From Ohtaekwangia sp036786105 (lineage in GTDB: Bacteria > Bacteroidota > Bacteroidia > Cytophagales > Cyclobacteriaceae): 64,000 nucleotides of DNA. The stretch is from the NCBI RefSeq assembly GCF_036786105.1, contig NZ_DAIQRQ010000001.1, positions 124,001 to 188,000 on the forward strand. The letters are read 5' to 3'. This document shows positions 16,527-25,807 of the stretch, one piece after another. The first letter of the stretch is position 1, and every line of letters starts with the position of its first letter. Below the pieces are notes generated by a model, which saw nothing but the letters and a program-made list of their open reading frames with translations, did no database searches and was not told the DNA's origin. Position numbers and translations under genes: made by a program.

Positions 16527-17462
16527 ATGACGAATACAACATTAACACCTGAGGTGCGCAGAAAACCGATCCTTGTACAGGAGCTTGCTTTTCTTGCCGT
16601 GCACCTTGTTCCACTGGGAGCGATCTGGACAGGCGCAACATGGTTTGATTGGACGGTATGTGCTGTGCTTTATGTAACGCGTATGTTCTGGGTAACAGGA
16701 GGATATCACAGATACTTTGCACACAAATCGTATAAAACTTCACGCTGGTTTCAGTTTGTGATTGCCTTTATGGCACAAACATCAGCTCAAAAAGGAGCGC
16801 TCTGGTGGGCTGCGCATCACCGCCATCATCACCGCCACAGCGATACTCCGGCTGATCCTCATTCAATGAAAATCTACGGTTTCTGGTATTCACATATAGG
16901 ATGGATTGTTGGTCCGGACTTTAAAGAAACGGATTATAAAACCATTGGCGATTATGCTAAATATCCAGAGCTAATGTGGCTGAATAAACATTACCTCGTG
17001 CCGCCTACTATTCTTGCTTTAGTTGTAATGGCGTTGGGTGGAATTGTGAACGGAGGAAGTATTCTGGCCATGTTTACCACTGCCGGATTTTCAACTTTAT
17101 TTGTAGGATTCTTTTTAAGTACCGTAATCCTGTACCATGGCACATTCTCTATAAATTCAATCATGCACAAGTTTGGCACGCAGCGTTATGAGTCGAACGA
17201 TGAATCACGCAACAGCATCTGGTTGGCATTGTTGACATTGGGAGAAGGTTGGCACAATAACCACCATTATTACGAAGTAGCTGCGCGCCAAGGCTTTTTC
17301 TGGTGGGAAATAGATATAACCTATTATGTGCTGCGTAGTTTTCAGGCTATAGGATTAATCTCAGATCTGAGGGAAGTACCTAAGCACATCAAGCACTCTA
17401 AGAATAAACAGCATGCTGCTGAACTTCGAAAAGAATTAGAGGAATTGAAAAAATCTGCTTGA
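16527..17462 (+). CDS. Acyl-CoA desaturase, long form
   Basis: A 311-residue stearoyl-CoA-type desaturase. Histidine boxes are HRYFAH, HRHHHRHSDTPADPHS and GWHNNHHYYEVAARQGF; the last lies near residue 240. The order of hydrophobic segments is that of animal and cyanobacterial delta-9 desaturases. It has a charged C-terminal tail (AAELRKELEELKKSA) that probably forms a cytoplasmic helix. It is transcribed away from the sigma factor and short desaturase, with a 211-bp shared upstream region. The two desaturases differ enough in sequence to be old paralogues, perhaps with different chain or lipid specificity. Confidence 0.93.
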   Translation: MTNTTLTPEVRRKPILVQELAFLAVHLVPLGAIWTGATWFDWTVCAVLYVTRMFWVTGGYHRYFAHKSYKTSRWFQFVIAFMAQTSAQKGALWWAAHHRHHHRHSDTPADPHSMKIYGFWYSHIGWIVGPDFKETDYKTIGDYAKYPELMWLNKHYLVPPTILALVVMALGGIVNGGSILAMFTTAGFSTLFVGFFLSTVILYHGTFSINSIMHKFGTQRYESNDESRNSIWLALLTLGEGWHNNHHYYEVAARQGFFWWEIDITYYVLRSFQAIGLISDLREVPKHIKHSKNKQHAAELRKELEELKKSA

Positions 17463-17476
17463 TTGTAACGAACCCA

Positions 17477-17507
17477 TTTGGAAATTTGTGAATCAGCTTT
17501 AAATTTG
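17477..17507 (+). promoter_or_regulatory. Consensus promoter of tRNA-Gly (and perhaps tRNA-Leu)
   Basis: TTTG (17477-17480), 19-bp spacer and TAAATTTG (17500-17507). Spacing is identical to that at tRNA-Phe. Confidence 0.8.
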
Positions 17508-17539
17508 CACTCCCTTTACGAAACAAAGGGCCCAAATAA

Positions 17540-17613
<74 letters not shown>

Positions 17614-17626
17614 GAACAAAACAAAG

Positions 17627-17653
17627 AAAGTGTGAGAACCCTCACACTTTTTT
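17627..17653 (+). terminator. Terminator after tRNA-Gly
   Basis: AAAGTGTGAG, loop AACC, CTCACACTTT, then TTT. Perfect 10-bp stem between tRNA-Gly and tRNA-Leu, so tRNA-Leu may have its own promoter or rely on read-through. Confidence 0.85.
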
Positions 17654-17693
17654 ATTTAGCACCAAAGTCCGAGACAAAGGGTGCTGGAGTTCT

Positions 17694-17779
17694 GCCCGGA
17701 TGGTGGAATTGGTAGACACGCAGGACTTAAAATCCTGTGGCTAGTAATAGTCGTGCGGGTTCAAGTCCCGCTCTGGGTA
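17694..17779 (+). tRNA. tRNA-Leu (TAA)
   Basis: An 86-nt class II tRNA. Acceptor GCCCGGA pairs with TCTGGGT (two G-T), the anticodon loop CTTAAAA gives TAA, a long variable arm (GGCTAGTAATAGTC) follows, and the T-arm contains GGTTCAAGTCC. Discriminator A; no encoded CCA. Confidence 0.95.
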
Positions 17780-17780
17780 C

Positions 17781-17810
17781 AAAGCCTGATGCTCTGCATC
17801 AGGCTTTTTT
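17781..17810 (+). terminator. Terminator after tRNA-Leu
   Basis: AAAGCCTGATGC, loop TCT, GCATCAGGCTTT followed by TTT: a perfect 12-bp stem immediately after the tRNA. Confidence 0.9.
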
Positions 17811-18608
17811 AATACACTATAGTATTTATTTTCAAAGAAGTATATATCCGGGCTATTATAGCTAATAGCATTTCGATTTTTGTTAGGCTATAATTAACTA
17901 TACTACATTTTACAGCAGGAATCACACCTCAAACTATTGTATCCTTTTTCTTTTTATTTATTGAACTGCATTAGACCCAGTGCTGTCAAATAATCCAAAT
18001 TGCCTGTACTGTTTTTAGATATATTGATTGATTTCGAAAAAAAACGCCTAAAAGATTGTTCCACAATTCTTTCCTCAACCTGGGTAAAATATAAGCGCTG
18101 GATTAATTTTTTAACAAGCCCTTGAAAAAATTATTAAAAAAAATTCTGAGTAACTGTTTACACAATAATAACACTTGATACAACTGTCATGTCTATTCGT
18201 CTGCTATATATAGCAACTTAACTTTTACTCTTCGAAAATATTCCACAAGCGCCCCTATAAAAATATAACTATAGTTTCTGTCTCTGACTTCATCGATAAA
18301 ACAGCATTAAAATATTTAGTGTAGAGTATCCGTTGTAAAACCTGTTTTAATCTTTTTAAGAGCTCATAATTGATTTACCAAAGTATATCATGAAATGCAG
18401 TTGAGTGTGAATGTAAATACTCAAATTGCTTGATGCTCTACCCGTCTTTAGTTGAAGCCATAATCTCTGCAAAACTCTCTCGCATGTAAGTCCATAGGTA
18501 TATGGGAAAAAATTAACTCTCTCCGCGAGAATATTTTTGCACTGTCATTTTTCATGGATGTCAGCAAGGTGCTGATCATAGTAAACTAAAAAAACCTGGG
18601 TGTAAATC
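17811..18608 (+). other. Long AT-rich non-coding region upstream of the T9SS cargo gene
   Basis: About 800 bp with no credible open frame on either strand and no RNA gene that I recognise. It contains a perfect palindrome TGCTATATATAGCA (18202-18215) and a perfect -7 element near the 3' end (18532-18539). Base composition is clearly more AT-rich than the flanking genes. It may be a control region for the cargo gene, a decayed gene, or the seam of an old insertion. Confidence 0.6.
18532..18539 (+). promoter_or_regulatory. -7 element upstream of the T9SS cargo gene
   Basis: TATTTTTG matches TAnnTTTG exactly and lies 69 bp before the ATG. No TTTG is found at the usual upstream spacing. Confidence 0.4.
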
Positions 18609-21092
18609 ATGAAGGTAAAAACGATTGTGAAAATTGTCTTAGTGGTGTTTGGTTGTTTGTATGTACAATTCTCATGGGCGCAAAGCTGTAACTGTAAGTA
18701 TACAGTAGGCCTAAATGAAACAAATGTTGATGGAAAAGCTTTAGGTATTAAACCTGGTGATGTTGTTTGTATTCAAGCTGGTAACAGAAGTACTATACGG
18801 TTTGCTAATTTTCAGGGAACGGCAGCTCAGCCGATTATTATCAAAAATTGTGGAGGCCTGGTAAATGTAGCGAACTCTGATAAAGGTTACGCATTGTGGT
18901 TTTCCAACAGTCGTTATTTTAGAATTACAGGAACAGGTGATGCTGGTTATACTTATGGTATTCGTGCGAAGGCTGCCAAAAGCGGATCAAACTCTTTTGT
19001 AGTAACAGACCTTAGCTCTGATGTAGAAATCGATCACGTTGAAATTCCTGGTTCTGGTTTTGCCGGTATAATGGTGAAAACAGATCCCCGCTGCGATCTT
19101 ACCGCTAACCGTGGGCACTTCACCATGTACAATGTATCTGTGCATGATAACTATGTACACGATGTGAGCGGTGAAGGTATGTATATAGGAAACTCTTTTT
19201 ACAACGGCTGGACTGGAAACTCATCTTGCTCCGGTACAACATTATATCCACACGATATTATCGGATGTAAAGTATTCAATAATAAAATCAAGAACTCGGG
19301 AGCGGAAGCTATTCAGGTGGGTTGTGCAACCTCCGGCTGTGAGATATACGGAAACAATGTAGAGCTCTTCGGTCAGGATCCATTTGCAAATTATCAGAAC
19401 AACGGCATACAAATTGGCTTGGGCACCGGGGGTCTTATGTATGACAACGTTATTAAGAATGGGCCTGGTAATGGTATTATAGTTCTAGGTAAAGGAGATA
19501 ATAAGATCTATAATAACGTTGTGATTAATGCAGGTGCTAATGGTATATATTGTGACGATGCTACGACCAGTGGCACACTCGGCCCCGGCTTTACGTTCAT
19601 CAACAATACGGTAATTAATCCTGGTGATAATGGTTTGAAGATTGCCGCAGAGCGAGTAAGCATGAACCACTTCATCAACAACATTATTGTCCACCCCGGA
19701 TCAGGCAAGTATGTAAATAAGGTAACTCCAACTGTAAAGATGGAGGAGCTTAACAACTACTATGAAACTACTATCGCTAATGCAAAGTTTGCAAACGCAA
19801 CTGCGTTCGACTATCATTTGCTGAGCACATCGCCTGCGCTTAATAAAGGAACCAGCGTTTCAACGTACGGAGTTACTAAAGACTACGATGGTAAAGCAAG
19901 ACCTGCCGGTGGTGCATACGATATTGGAGCATTCGAATTTCAGGGTACCTCTACGAATGCAGTACCTACCGTAAATGCCGGTGCGGATAAAACGGTAACA
20001 TTGCCTGCTACTTCGGTTTCACTTACCGGTACAGCTAGTGATTCCGATGGGAGTATAGCATCTTATAGCTGGACAAAAGTAAGCGGACCAACGGCAACGC
20101 TTGGCAGCATAACAACTGCAACATTGAATGTTACGGCATTGCTTCAGGGAACTTATACGTTTCGTCTCACAGTGAAAGATAACGCTGGTGCTTCTGCATA
20201 CGATGATGTAGTGGTTACAGTAAATACAACAGCTTCAAAGCCTCCAGCTACTACATCAACTGTTATATACCGCGTTAATACCGGCGGTTCGGCAATCAGT
20301 GCATCTCCTTTAGATTGGGTTTCGGATACACAGGCAGGTAAATCCAAATATCTCGATGCTGCGAGCGCGAACTATACATCGGGTGGCTCAAACTGGTCAG
20401 GAACAAACAGCACAGGTGCACCGAATAATCTTTTCGGACCCAATCGTTACTCACCAAACTATGGTGGAACGGCCATGCAGTGGAACTTCCCCGTGCAGAG
20501 TGGAACATACCAGGTAAATTTGTACTTCGCTGAATCTCCCTACGCTGGTGGTGTGAAACAAGCTGGTGCCCGTGTATTCCATGTAAACGCAGAAAATAAC
20601 CGAATGCTCAGCAACCTGGATATATATGCTGCTGCCGGTATGAATGCTTTAAAAAAGACGTTTCAGGTTTCTGTTACCGATGGTACACTTGATCTGGACT
20701 TTGTTCGCTCGGTAGGCAATCCGCAGGTGAATGGTATTGAAATTATATCACTTACTGCACAGACCACAGCCAGAGAGGGAGCCGATGAGACAATAACAGC
20801 ACAAAGCGAGTTTACAACGGATACAACGGCAACTGCGTCAATAGACGAAAATGCGATCCATGTTAGCCCGAATCCATTTACAGACAAACTGAATCTTAAT
20901 CTGGATGCAACCAGCCACAATGTATCAGTGGTTCTTCAAGACATGAGTGGCTATAACGTACTGGAAGAGATGCAACAGAATGTATCTTTTGTAACCCTGG
21001 ATTTCTCCATGAGAAGAATACCGGCAGGAGTTTATATCATTACTGTAAATGCAGATGGTAAAATATCCAAGCAACGATTAATCAAAAAGTAA
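18609..21092 (+). CDS. T9SS-secreted beta-helix / PKD / malectin-domain protein
   Basis: An 827-residue surface or extracellular protein. Order: signal peptide ending SWAQ; right-handed parallel beta-helix with recurring short strands (GNSFYNG, NNKIKNSGAEAIQVG, GTGGLMYDNVIKNGPGNGI) about residues 90-380; PKD-like domain (residues 455-540; GSIASYSWTKVSGP); malectin-like carbohydrate-binding domain (about 555-715; LYFAESPYAGG, FDVN-like FHVNAE); C-terminal T9SS type A sorting domain (NPFTDKLNLNLD ... PAGVYIITVNADGKISKQRLIKK). It probably binds or cleaves a polysaccharide, as beta-helices of this kind include lyases. No catalytic residues are identified. It is alone in its unit, with a terminator 29 bp downstream. 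Confidence 0.9.
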   Translation: MKVKTIVKIVLVVFGCLYVQFSWAQSCNCKYTVGLNETNVDGKALGIKPGDVVCIQAGNRSTIRFANFQGTAAQPIIIKNCGGLVNVANSDKGYALWFSNSRYFRITGTGDAGYTYGIRAKAAKSGSNSFVVTDLSSDVEIDHVEIPGSGFAGIMVKTDPRCDLTANRGHFTMYNVSVHDNYVHDVSGEGMYIGNSFYNGWTGNSSCSGTTLYPHDIIGCKVFNNKIKNSGAEAIQVGCATSGCEIYGNNVELFGQDPFANYQNNGIQIGLGTGGLMYDNVIKNGPGNGIIVLGKGDNKIYNNVVINAGANGIYCDDATTSGTLGPGFTFINNTVINPGDNGLKIAAERVSMNHFINNIIVHPGSGKYVNKVTPTVKMEELNNYYETTIANAKFANATAFDYHLLSTSPALNKGTSVSTYGVTKDYDGKARPAGGAYDIGAFEFQGTSTNAVPTVNAGADKTVTLPATSVSLTGTASDSDGSIASYSWTKVSGPTATLGSITTATLNVTALLQGTYTFRLTVKDNAGASAYDDVVVTVNTTASKPPATTSTVIYRVNTGGSAISASPLDWVSDTQAGKSKYLDAASANYTSGGSNWSGTNSTGAPNNLFGPNRYSPNYGGTAMQWNFPVQSGTYQVNLYFAESPYAGGVKQAGARVFHVNAENNRMLSNLDIYAAAGMNALKKTFQVSVTDGTLDLDFVRSVGNPQVNGIEIISLTAQTTAREGADETITAQSEFTTDTTATASIDENAIHVSPNPFTDKLNLNLDATSHNVSVVLQDMSGYNVLEEMQQNVSFVTLDFSMRRIPAGVYIITVNADGKISKQRLIKK

Positions 21093-21120
21093 GTTCTTGT
21101 TTCTTCCTAACCTTACCTGG

Positions 21121-21148
21121 AGCCACCCCTGCAAGGGTGGCTTTTTTT
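21121..21148 (+). terminator. Terminator after the T9SS cargo gene
   Basis: AGCCACCC (21121-21128), 6-nt loop, GGGTGGCT (21135-21142), then a T-tract to 21148. The T-tract touches the stop codon of the leftward amine oxidase gene. Confidence 0.88.
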
Positions 21149-22424
21149 ATGAAGCAAGAATTTTTTTTATCGACTCCTGGCCACTTGCTAAGGCGGCTTC
21201 TACCGTGCCCATAGCCGGCCCGTTGTAAAGGGCCTCTCCGGCAAAGTAGAGTGTGTTATTAACAGGTATTGAAAGAATTTCCAGTGCGGCCTGGGTATCG
21301 ACCGTTTTATAGGCGTATGCTCCTTGCGAAAAGGGATCGGCTATCCAGTTTACAACCAGTATATTTTTGATTTGCTGTTCCAGCTCAGCCGGTGTACAGG
21401 CAAAGCAATATGCCAGTGACTGGATGGCTTCTTGTATTAATACACTGTCATCCAGCATGTGTTCTTTTACAGCAGGACCAGCGAGCCACCCGGTAAGCAA
21501 CGGTTGAGGTGCTGGTTTTTGAGTCCACCAGGTAGGAATAGCCGCATCGGAGAAAAGAAAATGCAATTCCGGCATGGCGCGAAATGCGGGCTTTTGATGA
21601 GTTTCCCAAAATGCCTCCTGAAATTCGACCAGAAACTTTATTACACCGCCGGTCTCAATCTTATGGAGTGCCGCTAAATGTTCGCTCGGTTGTGGATTGA
21701 AATTCACTGCACCCGATCGGAGTACAGCAACGGGAATAGTGATGAGTAATTTTTCGGAAGTATAGCGTTCTCCCGAATGTGTTGTTACCTCAACAAGACC
21801 GGTCTTCCAGGTTATATCTTTTACAACGCTGTTAAAATGAAACGTGACGCCTTGTGCTTTGCAGCGATCCACCAGATAGTTAATCATCTGTGAATATCCG
21901 CCCTTAGGACGATGGCCGGTCATACTATCTTCGCTTGTCCATTCTTCACGTAAGGCAAAAGCGCTGGCTTTATTTGCATCGGCAGCATCGTAACCTTGCA
22001 CAAAACGAATCACACTGTCACGCAAGAAATCGTATTGTGAGGAAGCGAAGTGTTGTTGCAGAAAAGCACTGATGCTCATATCATGATCGAGTTCCTTCAA
22101 TGCTTCTATAAATTCATCCCAACCTTCTTCAAAGAATTCTCCGTGCTGAAGCTTTCCATTCGTAACATTCCATGTGGCACCATGGCCTTCGTAATATTCA
22201 ATGCGAGCTTCTTCAAGTAGTCCCTTTGTAAGCGGAAGATCGCCATGTATAAATTCAGCACCGGCTTCTACCGGAAATGAAAAGCCAGCTTCATGCAGTG
22301 TATGAATGCGACCACCCGCACGGTTGCGCGCTTCTAATATAGTTACAGATTTACCGGCACCACTTGCATAGTGGCCTGCAGAAAGACCTGCCGCGCCAGC
22401 CCCCAGAATAAGTATATCCGTCAT
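21147..22424 (-). CDS. Flavin-dependent amine oxidase family protein
   Basis: A 425-residue FAD enzyme. The dinucleotide-binding motif is ILGAGAAGLSAGHYAS, followed by LEARNRAGGRI, the GG doublet of amine oxidases and phytoene desaturases. The C-terminal FAD motif is LYFAGEALYNGPAMGTVEAALASG. It resembles monoamine/polyamine oxidases that deaminate amines to aldehydes with peroxide release. No signal peptide, so it is cytoplasmic. The ATG at 22424 is used; the TTG three codons upstream is unlikely. It precedes a membrane-protein gene in the same direction (57 bp gap). The substrate is unknown. Confidence 0.88.
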   Translation of the reverse strand: MTDILILGAGAAGLSAGHYASGAGKSVTILEARNRAGGRIHTLHEAGFSFPVEAGAEFIHGDLPLTKGLLEEARIEYYEGHGATWNVTNGKLQHGEFFEEGWDEFIEALKELDHDMSISAFLQQHFASSQYDFLRDSVIRFVQGYDAADANKASAFALREEWTSEDSMTGHRPKGGYSQMINYLVDRCKAQGVTFHFNSVVKDITWKTGLVEVTTHSGERYTSEKLLITIPVAVLRSGAVNFNPQPSEHLAALHKIETGGVIKFLVEFQEAFWETHQKPAFRAMPELHFLFSDAAIPTWWTQKPAPQPLLTGWLAGPAVKEHMLDDSVLIQEAIQSLAYCFACTPAELEQQIKNILVVNWIADPFSQGAYAYKTVDTQAALEILSIPVNNTLYFAGEALYNGPAMGTVEAALASGQESIKKILAS

Positions 22425-22481
22425 AAATGTCAACGCCTATAAAATCAGACCAGATAATGATTATATCATGTGACAAAAGTA

Positions 22482-23882
22482 TTAATTAACCTGCTTTTTA
22501 AGTTCGTACATATTTTCTCCTGCAGGTGTGTACTGATTTTTTAATGCCGGCAGGCGATCGAAGATATGCGGCATGAGATTGGAAGGATCGATGATAACAT
22601 CGGGCTTGTCGTTCTGGAAGGAATGATATACCTGCACTACATTTTCGTAATAATAAGGTTGTTCGATTATTTCGCGCGATAACCGCCAGTTCATAAAACC
22701 AGATCCCAGCGAGTTATTCTTGTATACATTGAACTCATCTCCCAACATCAATACTTTTTTATTGCTCACGTTGCTCCACGCGTGGTCCTTCACAAACAAC
22801 GTAGAGTATTGAACGGCCGGAATGTGATTGTAACGCGACAGGTAACTAATCGACACTATGCCGATGAGTAATATCCAAATGCTTATCTCCGCAAATTTTC
22901 TTCTACGAATTAGCAAAAGGAAGTGAGCGATATAAAAGCTCAGCGCGGGAAATAATGTAATAAAACTTTGGGGACGAAGATCTTTTGAATATAGTATCTG
23001 AAGAAAAGAAAAGATCATCCAGAAGAACATGGTTTGCACTAACTGCGATTGATACTTGGTAAAGCGGGCATCGCGATTCAACATAACCAGAGAAACAACC
23101 AGAAAGAGCAAAGGCAGTGCGCCGAGTATCCAAAGACTTTTTGTGCTTATGTAACGATCAGCTGCAAAACCAAGATTGGGCAGGTAGTGAAATTCCCACA
23201 ACGCCGGCAGACCGTTCTTCAGGTAATAAATGCTCATCAGCATCAGGTGGGGTAACAAAAATCCGAAGATCAACAGCAAATACCCGCGTACGGAGCTCCT
23301 GGTAAAGATCATCAGGATAACCAGCGAGGCGATGAGATAAACAGAATATGAAAAGCTGAACAACGAGGCTACACCAATGTAAACGCCCAATATCAATGGA
23401 TCGCCCTGTTCGCGGAATTCGATCTGTCGGAATAAATTGTTGAGCGCCAGCAAGAGAACCCCCGATCCCAGCAGTTCAGCGGTTAAAGAAAATGTATCGA
23501 ACGAGAAAAAGAAAAGTAGTCCGAAAATGACCGATGGTATAAAGGTGCTCTCGGCAAACGCCTTTTTGTTAATGAAAATAATGCCCAGGTACGTGGCCTG
23601 CGAGAAAATGATGAAGAAAGCCAATATGTGGCGACCCAGAAGCGATCGGCCGAAGATCCACTCAAAGAAACCATCAAACCAACCCGCCAACGGCGCAGTA
23701 GAATCTATAATGTCGATGTATAGCGAGTTTCCTTCATGAACTTTTTCTCCTATCAAAATGCTTTTTAATTCAGGGTAGGTCATGGCAGGCGCATCCAGGA
23801 AGAGAGGAAGGCTGATTGCAATCATGATGACCAACAACCCGAGTAACCGGTACGGATCATTTATTCGAAAGTATCGGAGCAA
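22482..23882 (-). CDS. Polytopic membrane protein, possibly GT-C-fold-like, unknown function
   Basis: A 466-residue protein with about ten hydrophobic segments and a soluble C-terminal part (from about residue 385). The early motif LYIDIIDSTAPLAGWF, in the first large loop, resembles the acidic loop of GT-C glycosyltransferases, and the alternating TM/loop pattern fits. I do not recognise a named family. Translation probably starts at TTG (23882): an in-frame TAA lies five codons upstream and the next Met is residue 20, inside the first helix. It is followed by the amine oxidase gene. Confidence 0.7.
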   Translation of the reverse strand: MLRYFRINDPYRLLGLLVIMIAISLPLFLDAPAMTYPELKSILIGEKVHEGNSLYIDIIDSTAPLAGWFDGFFEWIFGRSLLGRHILAFFIIFSQATYLGIIFINKKAFAESTFIPSVIFGLLFFFSFDTFSLTAELLGSGVLLLALNNLFRQIEFREQGDPLILGVYIGVASLFSFSYSVYLIASLVILMIFTRSSVRGYLLLIFGFLLPHLMLMSIYYLKNGLPALWEFHYLPNLGFAADRYISTKSLWILGALPLLFLVVSLVMLNRDARFTKYQSQLVQTMFFWMIFSFLQILYSKDLRPQSFITLFPALSFYIAHFLLLIRRRKFAEISIWILLIGIVSISYLSRYNHIPAVQYSTLFVKDHAWSNVSNKKVLMLGDEFNVYKNNSLGSGFMNWRLSREIIEQPYYYENVVQVYHSFQNDKPDVIIDPSNLMPHIFDRLPALKNQYTPAGENMYELKKQVN

Positions 23883-23932
23883 TGTCTGATGGGTTTAAAA
23901 TAGTTCGAAAAATAGAGGAGTGGTTTTAAAGA

Positions 23933-23963
23933 TTGAAATGATTCGCATGTTTTTTCATCTTTG
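23933..23963 (+). promoter_or_regulatory. Candidate promoter of rbfA
   Basis: TTG (23933-23935), 20-bp spacer, CATCTTTG (23956-23963, one mismatch to TAnnTTTG), 55 bp before the start codon. Confidence 0.4.
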
Positions 23964-24018
23964 TCGTGGAATTACAGGGAAGTAAAAACTATTCCCGCAT
24001 CCAGATAATCCCCATATT

Positions 24019-24384
24019 ATGAGTTCAACAAGACAATTAAAATATTCCAAACTTATCCAGAAAGAGCTAAGCGATATCTTTCAACGCGATAAGAAGGGCA
24101 TTCTGGACAATGCTTTTATCACCATTGCAGATGTTAAAGTAAGCCCGGATTTGAGTGTTGCCAAAATATACATCAGCATGATGCTGGCCAAAGACAAGCA
24201 GAAGACGCTTGAAAAGATTAATGTACATAAAAAAGAGATCAGACGCGCATTGGGAGAGAAGATTGGAAAACAGGTACGCATCATTCCTGAACTTATTTTC
24301 TATATTGATGAAGTGGAGGAAAATGCACAGCGTATGGATGAGCTTATCCGCAACCTGAACATTCCGCCAACCAACAAAGACTAG
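24019..24384 (+). CDS. rbfA: 30S ribosome-binding factor A
   Basis: A 121-residue single KH-like domain protein that matures the 5' end of 16S rRNA and is needed at low temperature. Signature regions are QKELSDIFQRD, FITIADVKVSPDLSVAKIYIS, the LGEKIGKQVRIIPELIFYID core and the C-terminal RMDELIRNL. Length is normal. The permease gene follows after 30 bp, an arrangement common in Bacteroidota. Confidence 0.93.
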   Translation: MSSTRQLKYSKLIQKELSDIFQRDKKGILDNAFITIADVKVSPDLSVAKIYISMMLAKDKQKTLEKINVHKKEIRRALGEKIGKQVRIIPELIFYIDEVEENAQRMDELIRNLNIPPTNKD

Positions 24385-24414
24385 TAGCATCGGCACGGTT
24401 AAAATTTTGTTTGA

Positions 24415-25641
24415 TTGAATCTTCCCTTCTTCATCGCCAGACGTTATCTGCTTTCCAAACGGAAGAAGAACTTCATTAACATTATATCAATTCTCTCCAT
24501 TATTAGTGTGGCATTCAGTACGGCTGCACTGATCATTGTGCTTTCGGTATTTAATGGCCTGGAAGATTTGCTGCGATCGCTCAACGATTCGTTTGATCCG
24601 GAAATTAAAATAGAGGCTGCCACAGGGAAGTCATTTCAGACTTCTGATAAACTAGTGAAAAAAGTCAAAGCCGTGAAAGGCGTTAAGCTTGTGACGGAGG
24701 TGATAGAAGACTATGCCTATGTTCACTACCGCGATGCCAACCAGATTGTAACACTAAAAGGCGTAAGCGATAATTTTATTGAGCAGAATCGCATTCCGCA
24801 GGAGAATATCACACAGGGCAAGTTGCAATTGAAAAAAGGAAAGATAAACTACGCGCTGGTTGGTCAAGGCATCAGCAATACTCTGACACTGGCAGTTGAC
24901 GATCCGATGTTTGCCATGCAGATATACTATATCCGTGATGTAAAAGGAGGCACCACCGATCCATCCAAAATGTATTCGCGAATGAACATTGTTCCGGGAG
25001 GTGTATTCTCAATCATTCAATACATTGATGAGAATTATGTGCTGGTGCCACTCGATTTTGCCCGAGAGCTTTTCAATTATGGTAACAAGAGAACATCGTT
25101 CGAAATAAAAATAGCAGATCATTTTTCCATCAATGAGGTTAAAGAAGAACTTAGAAAAGTACTGGGAGATAAATTTAATGTTTTGAACCAGGAAGAACAG
25201 CACAAAGACCTTTACCGTTTGTTGAAAATAGAGAAGCTTTTTACGTTTTTATCGCTTACACTTTTACTGGCCATTGGGTCGATCAATATATTTTTCAGTC
25301 TAATGATGCTGGCGATAGACAAAAAGAAAGATATATCTATTCTTGCCTCGATGGGTGCAGATCAAAAACTGATTCGGAATATCTTTCTGGCAGAAGGTGC
25401 ACTGATAGCTTTTATCGGTACGTTGATTGGCCTCGCTATTGGCGGAATTTTTTGCTGGATACAGCTCAATTTCGGTATCATTTCCATGGGCATGGAAAGT
25501 GCCATTATGCAAGGCTACCCGATTAAAGTATCGTGGGTTGATTTTGCAGCAACTCTTGGCGTGGTAACGGTTATCACTTTTCTTATTTCGTCACGCCCGG
25601 CCGTGCAGGCAGCACGCTTCGTTTCGCCTGAACAACTCTGA
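24415..25641 (+). CDS. ABC transporter permease, LolC/LolE (FtsX) family
   Basis: A 408-residue permease with the MacB/FtsX architecture: one N-terminal membrane helix (NIISILSIISVAFSTAALIIVLSVFNGLE), a large periplasmic domain (residues 65-270), then three helices, with the coupling region MLAIDKKKDISILASMGADQKLI. This is the pattern of LolC/E, which extract lipoproteins from the inner membrane. The start is a TTG at 24415: a TGA immediately precedes it and no ATG occurs early in the frame. Cotranscribed with rbfA. The ATPase (LolD) is not in this window. Confidence 0.88.
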   Translation: MNLPFFIARRYLLSKRKKNFINIISILSIISVAFSTAALIIVLSVFNGLEDLLRSLNDSFDPEIKIEAATGKSFQTSDKLVKKVKAVKGVKLVTEVIEDYAYVHYRDANQIVTLKGVSDNFIEQNRIPQENITQGKLQLKKGKINYALVGQGISNTLTLAVDDPMFAMQIYYIRDVKGGTTDPSKMYSRMNIVPGGVFSIIQYIDENYVLVPLDFARELFNYGNKRTSFEIKIADHFSINEVKEELRKVLGDKFNVLNQEEQHKDLYRLLKIEKLFTFLSLTLLLAIGSINIFFSLMMLAIDKKKDISILASMGADQKLIRNIFLAEGALIAFIGTLIGLAIGGIFCWIQLNFGIISMGMESAIMQGYPIKVSWVDFAATLGVVTVITFLISSRPAVQAARFVSPEQL

Positions 25642-25807
25642 TTCTACCAAGTTTTTGCCAGCCTATTTCTTCGCTGAAATATTTTATTGTTTTAACACTG
25701 GTCCATTATGTAAGATTTATGTACCTTATTTCAAGGAAATGCGTCTTTTCTTATAAGGTTTATGCGTAATATTCGGATTCCTTTTTCATCAAAAAACCGT
25801 TTTTTGC

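Noticed and set aside
17811..18608. Search for CRISPR or small RNA gene in the AT-rich stretch
   Set aside because: No regularly spaced repeats and no terminator-ended transcript structure seen.
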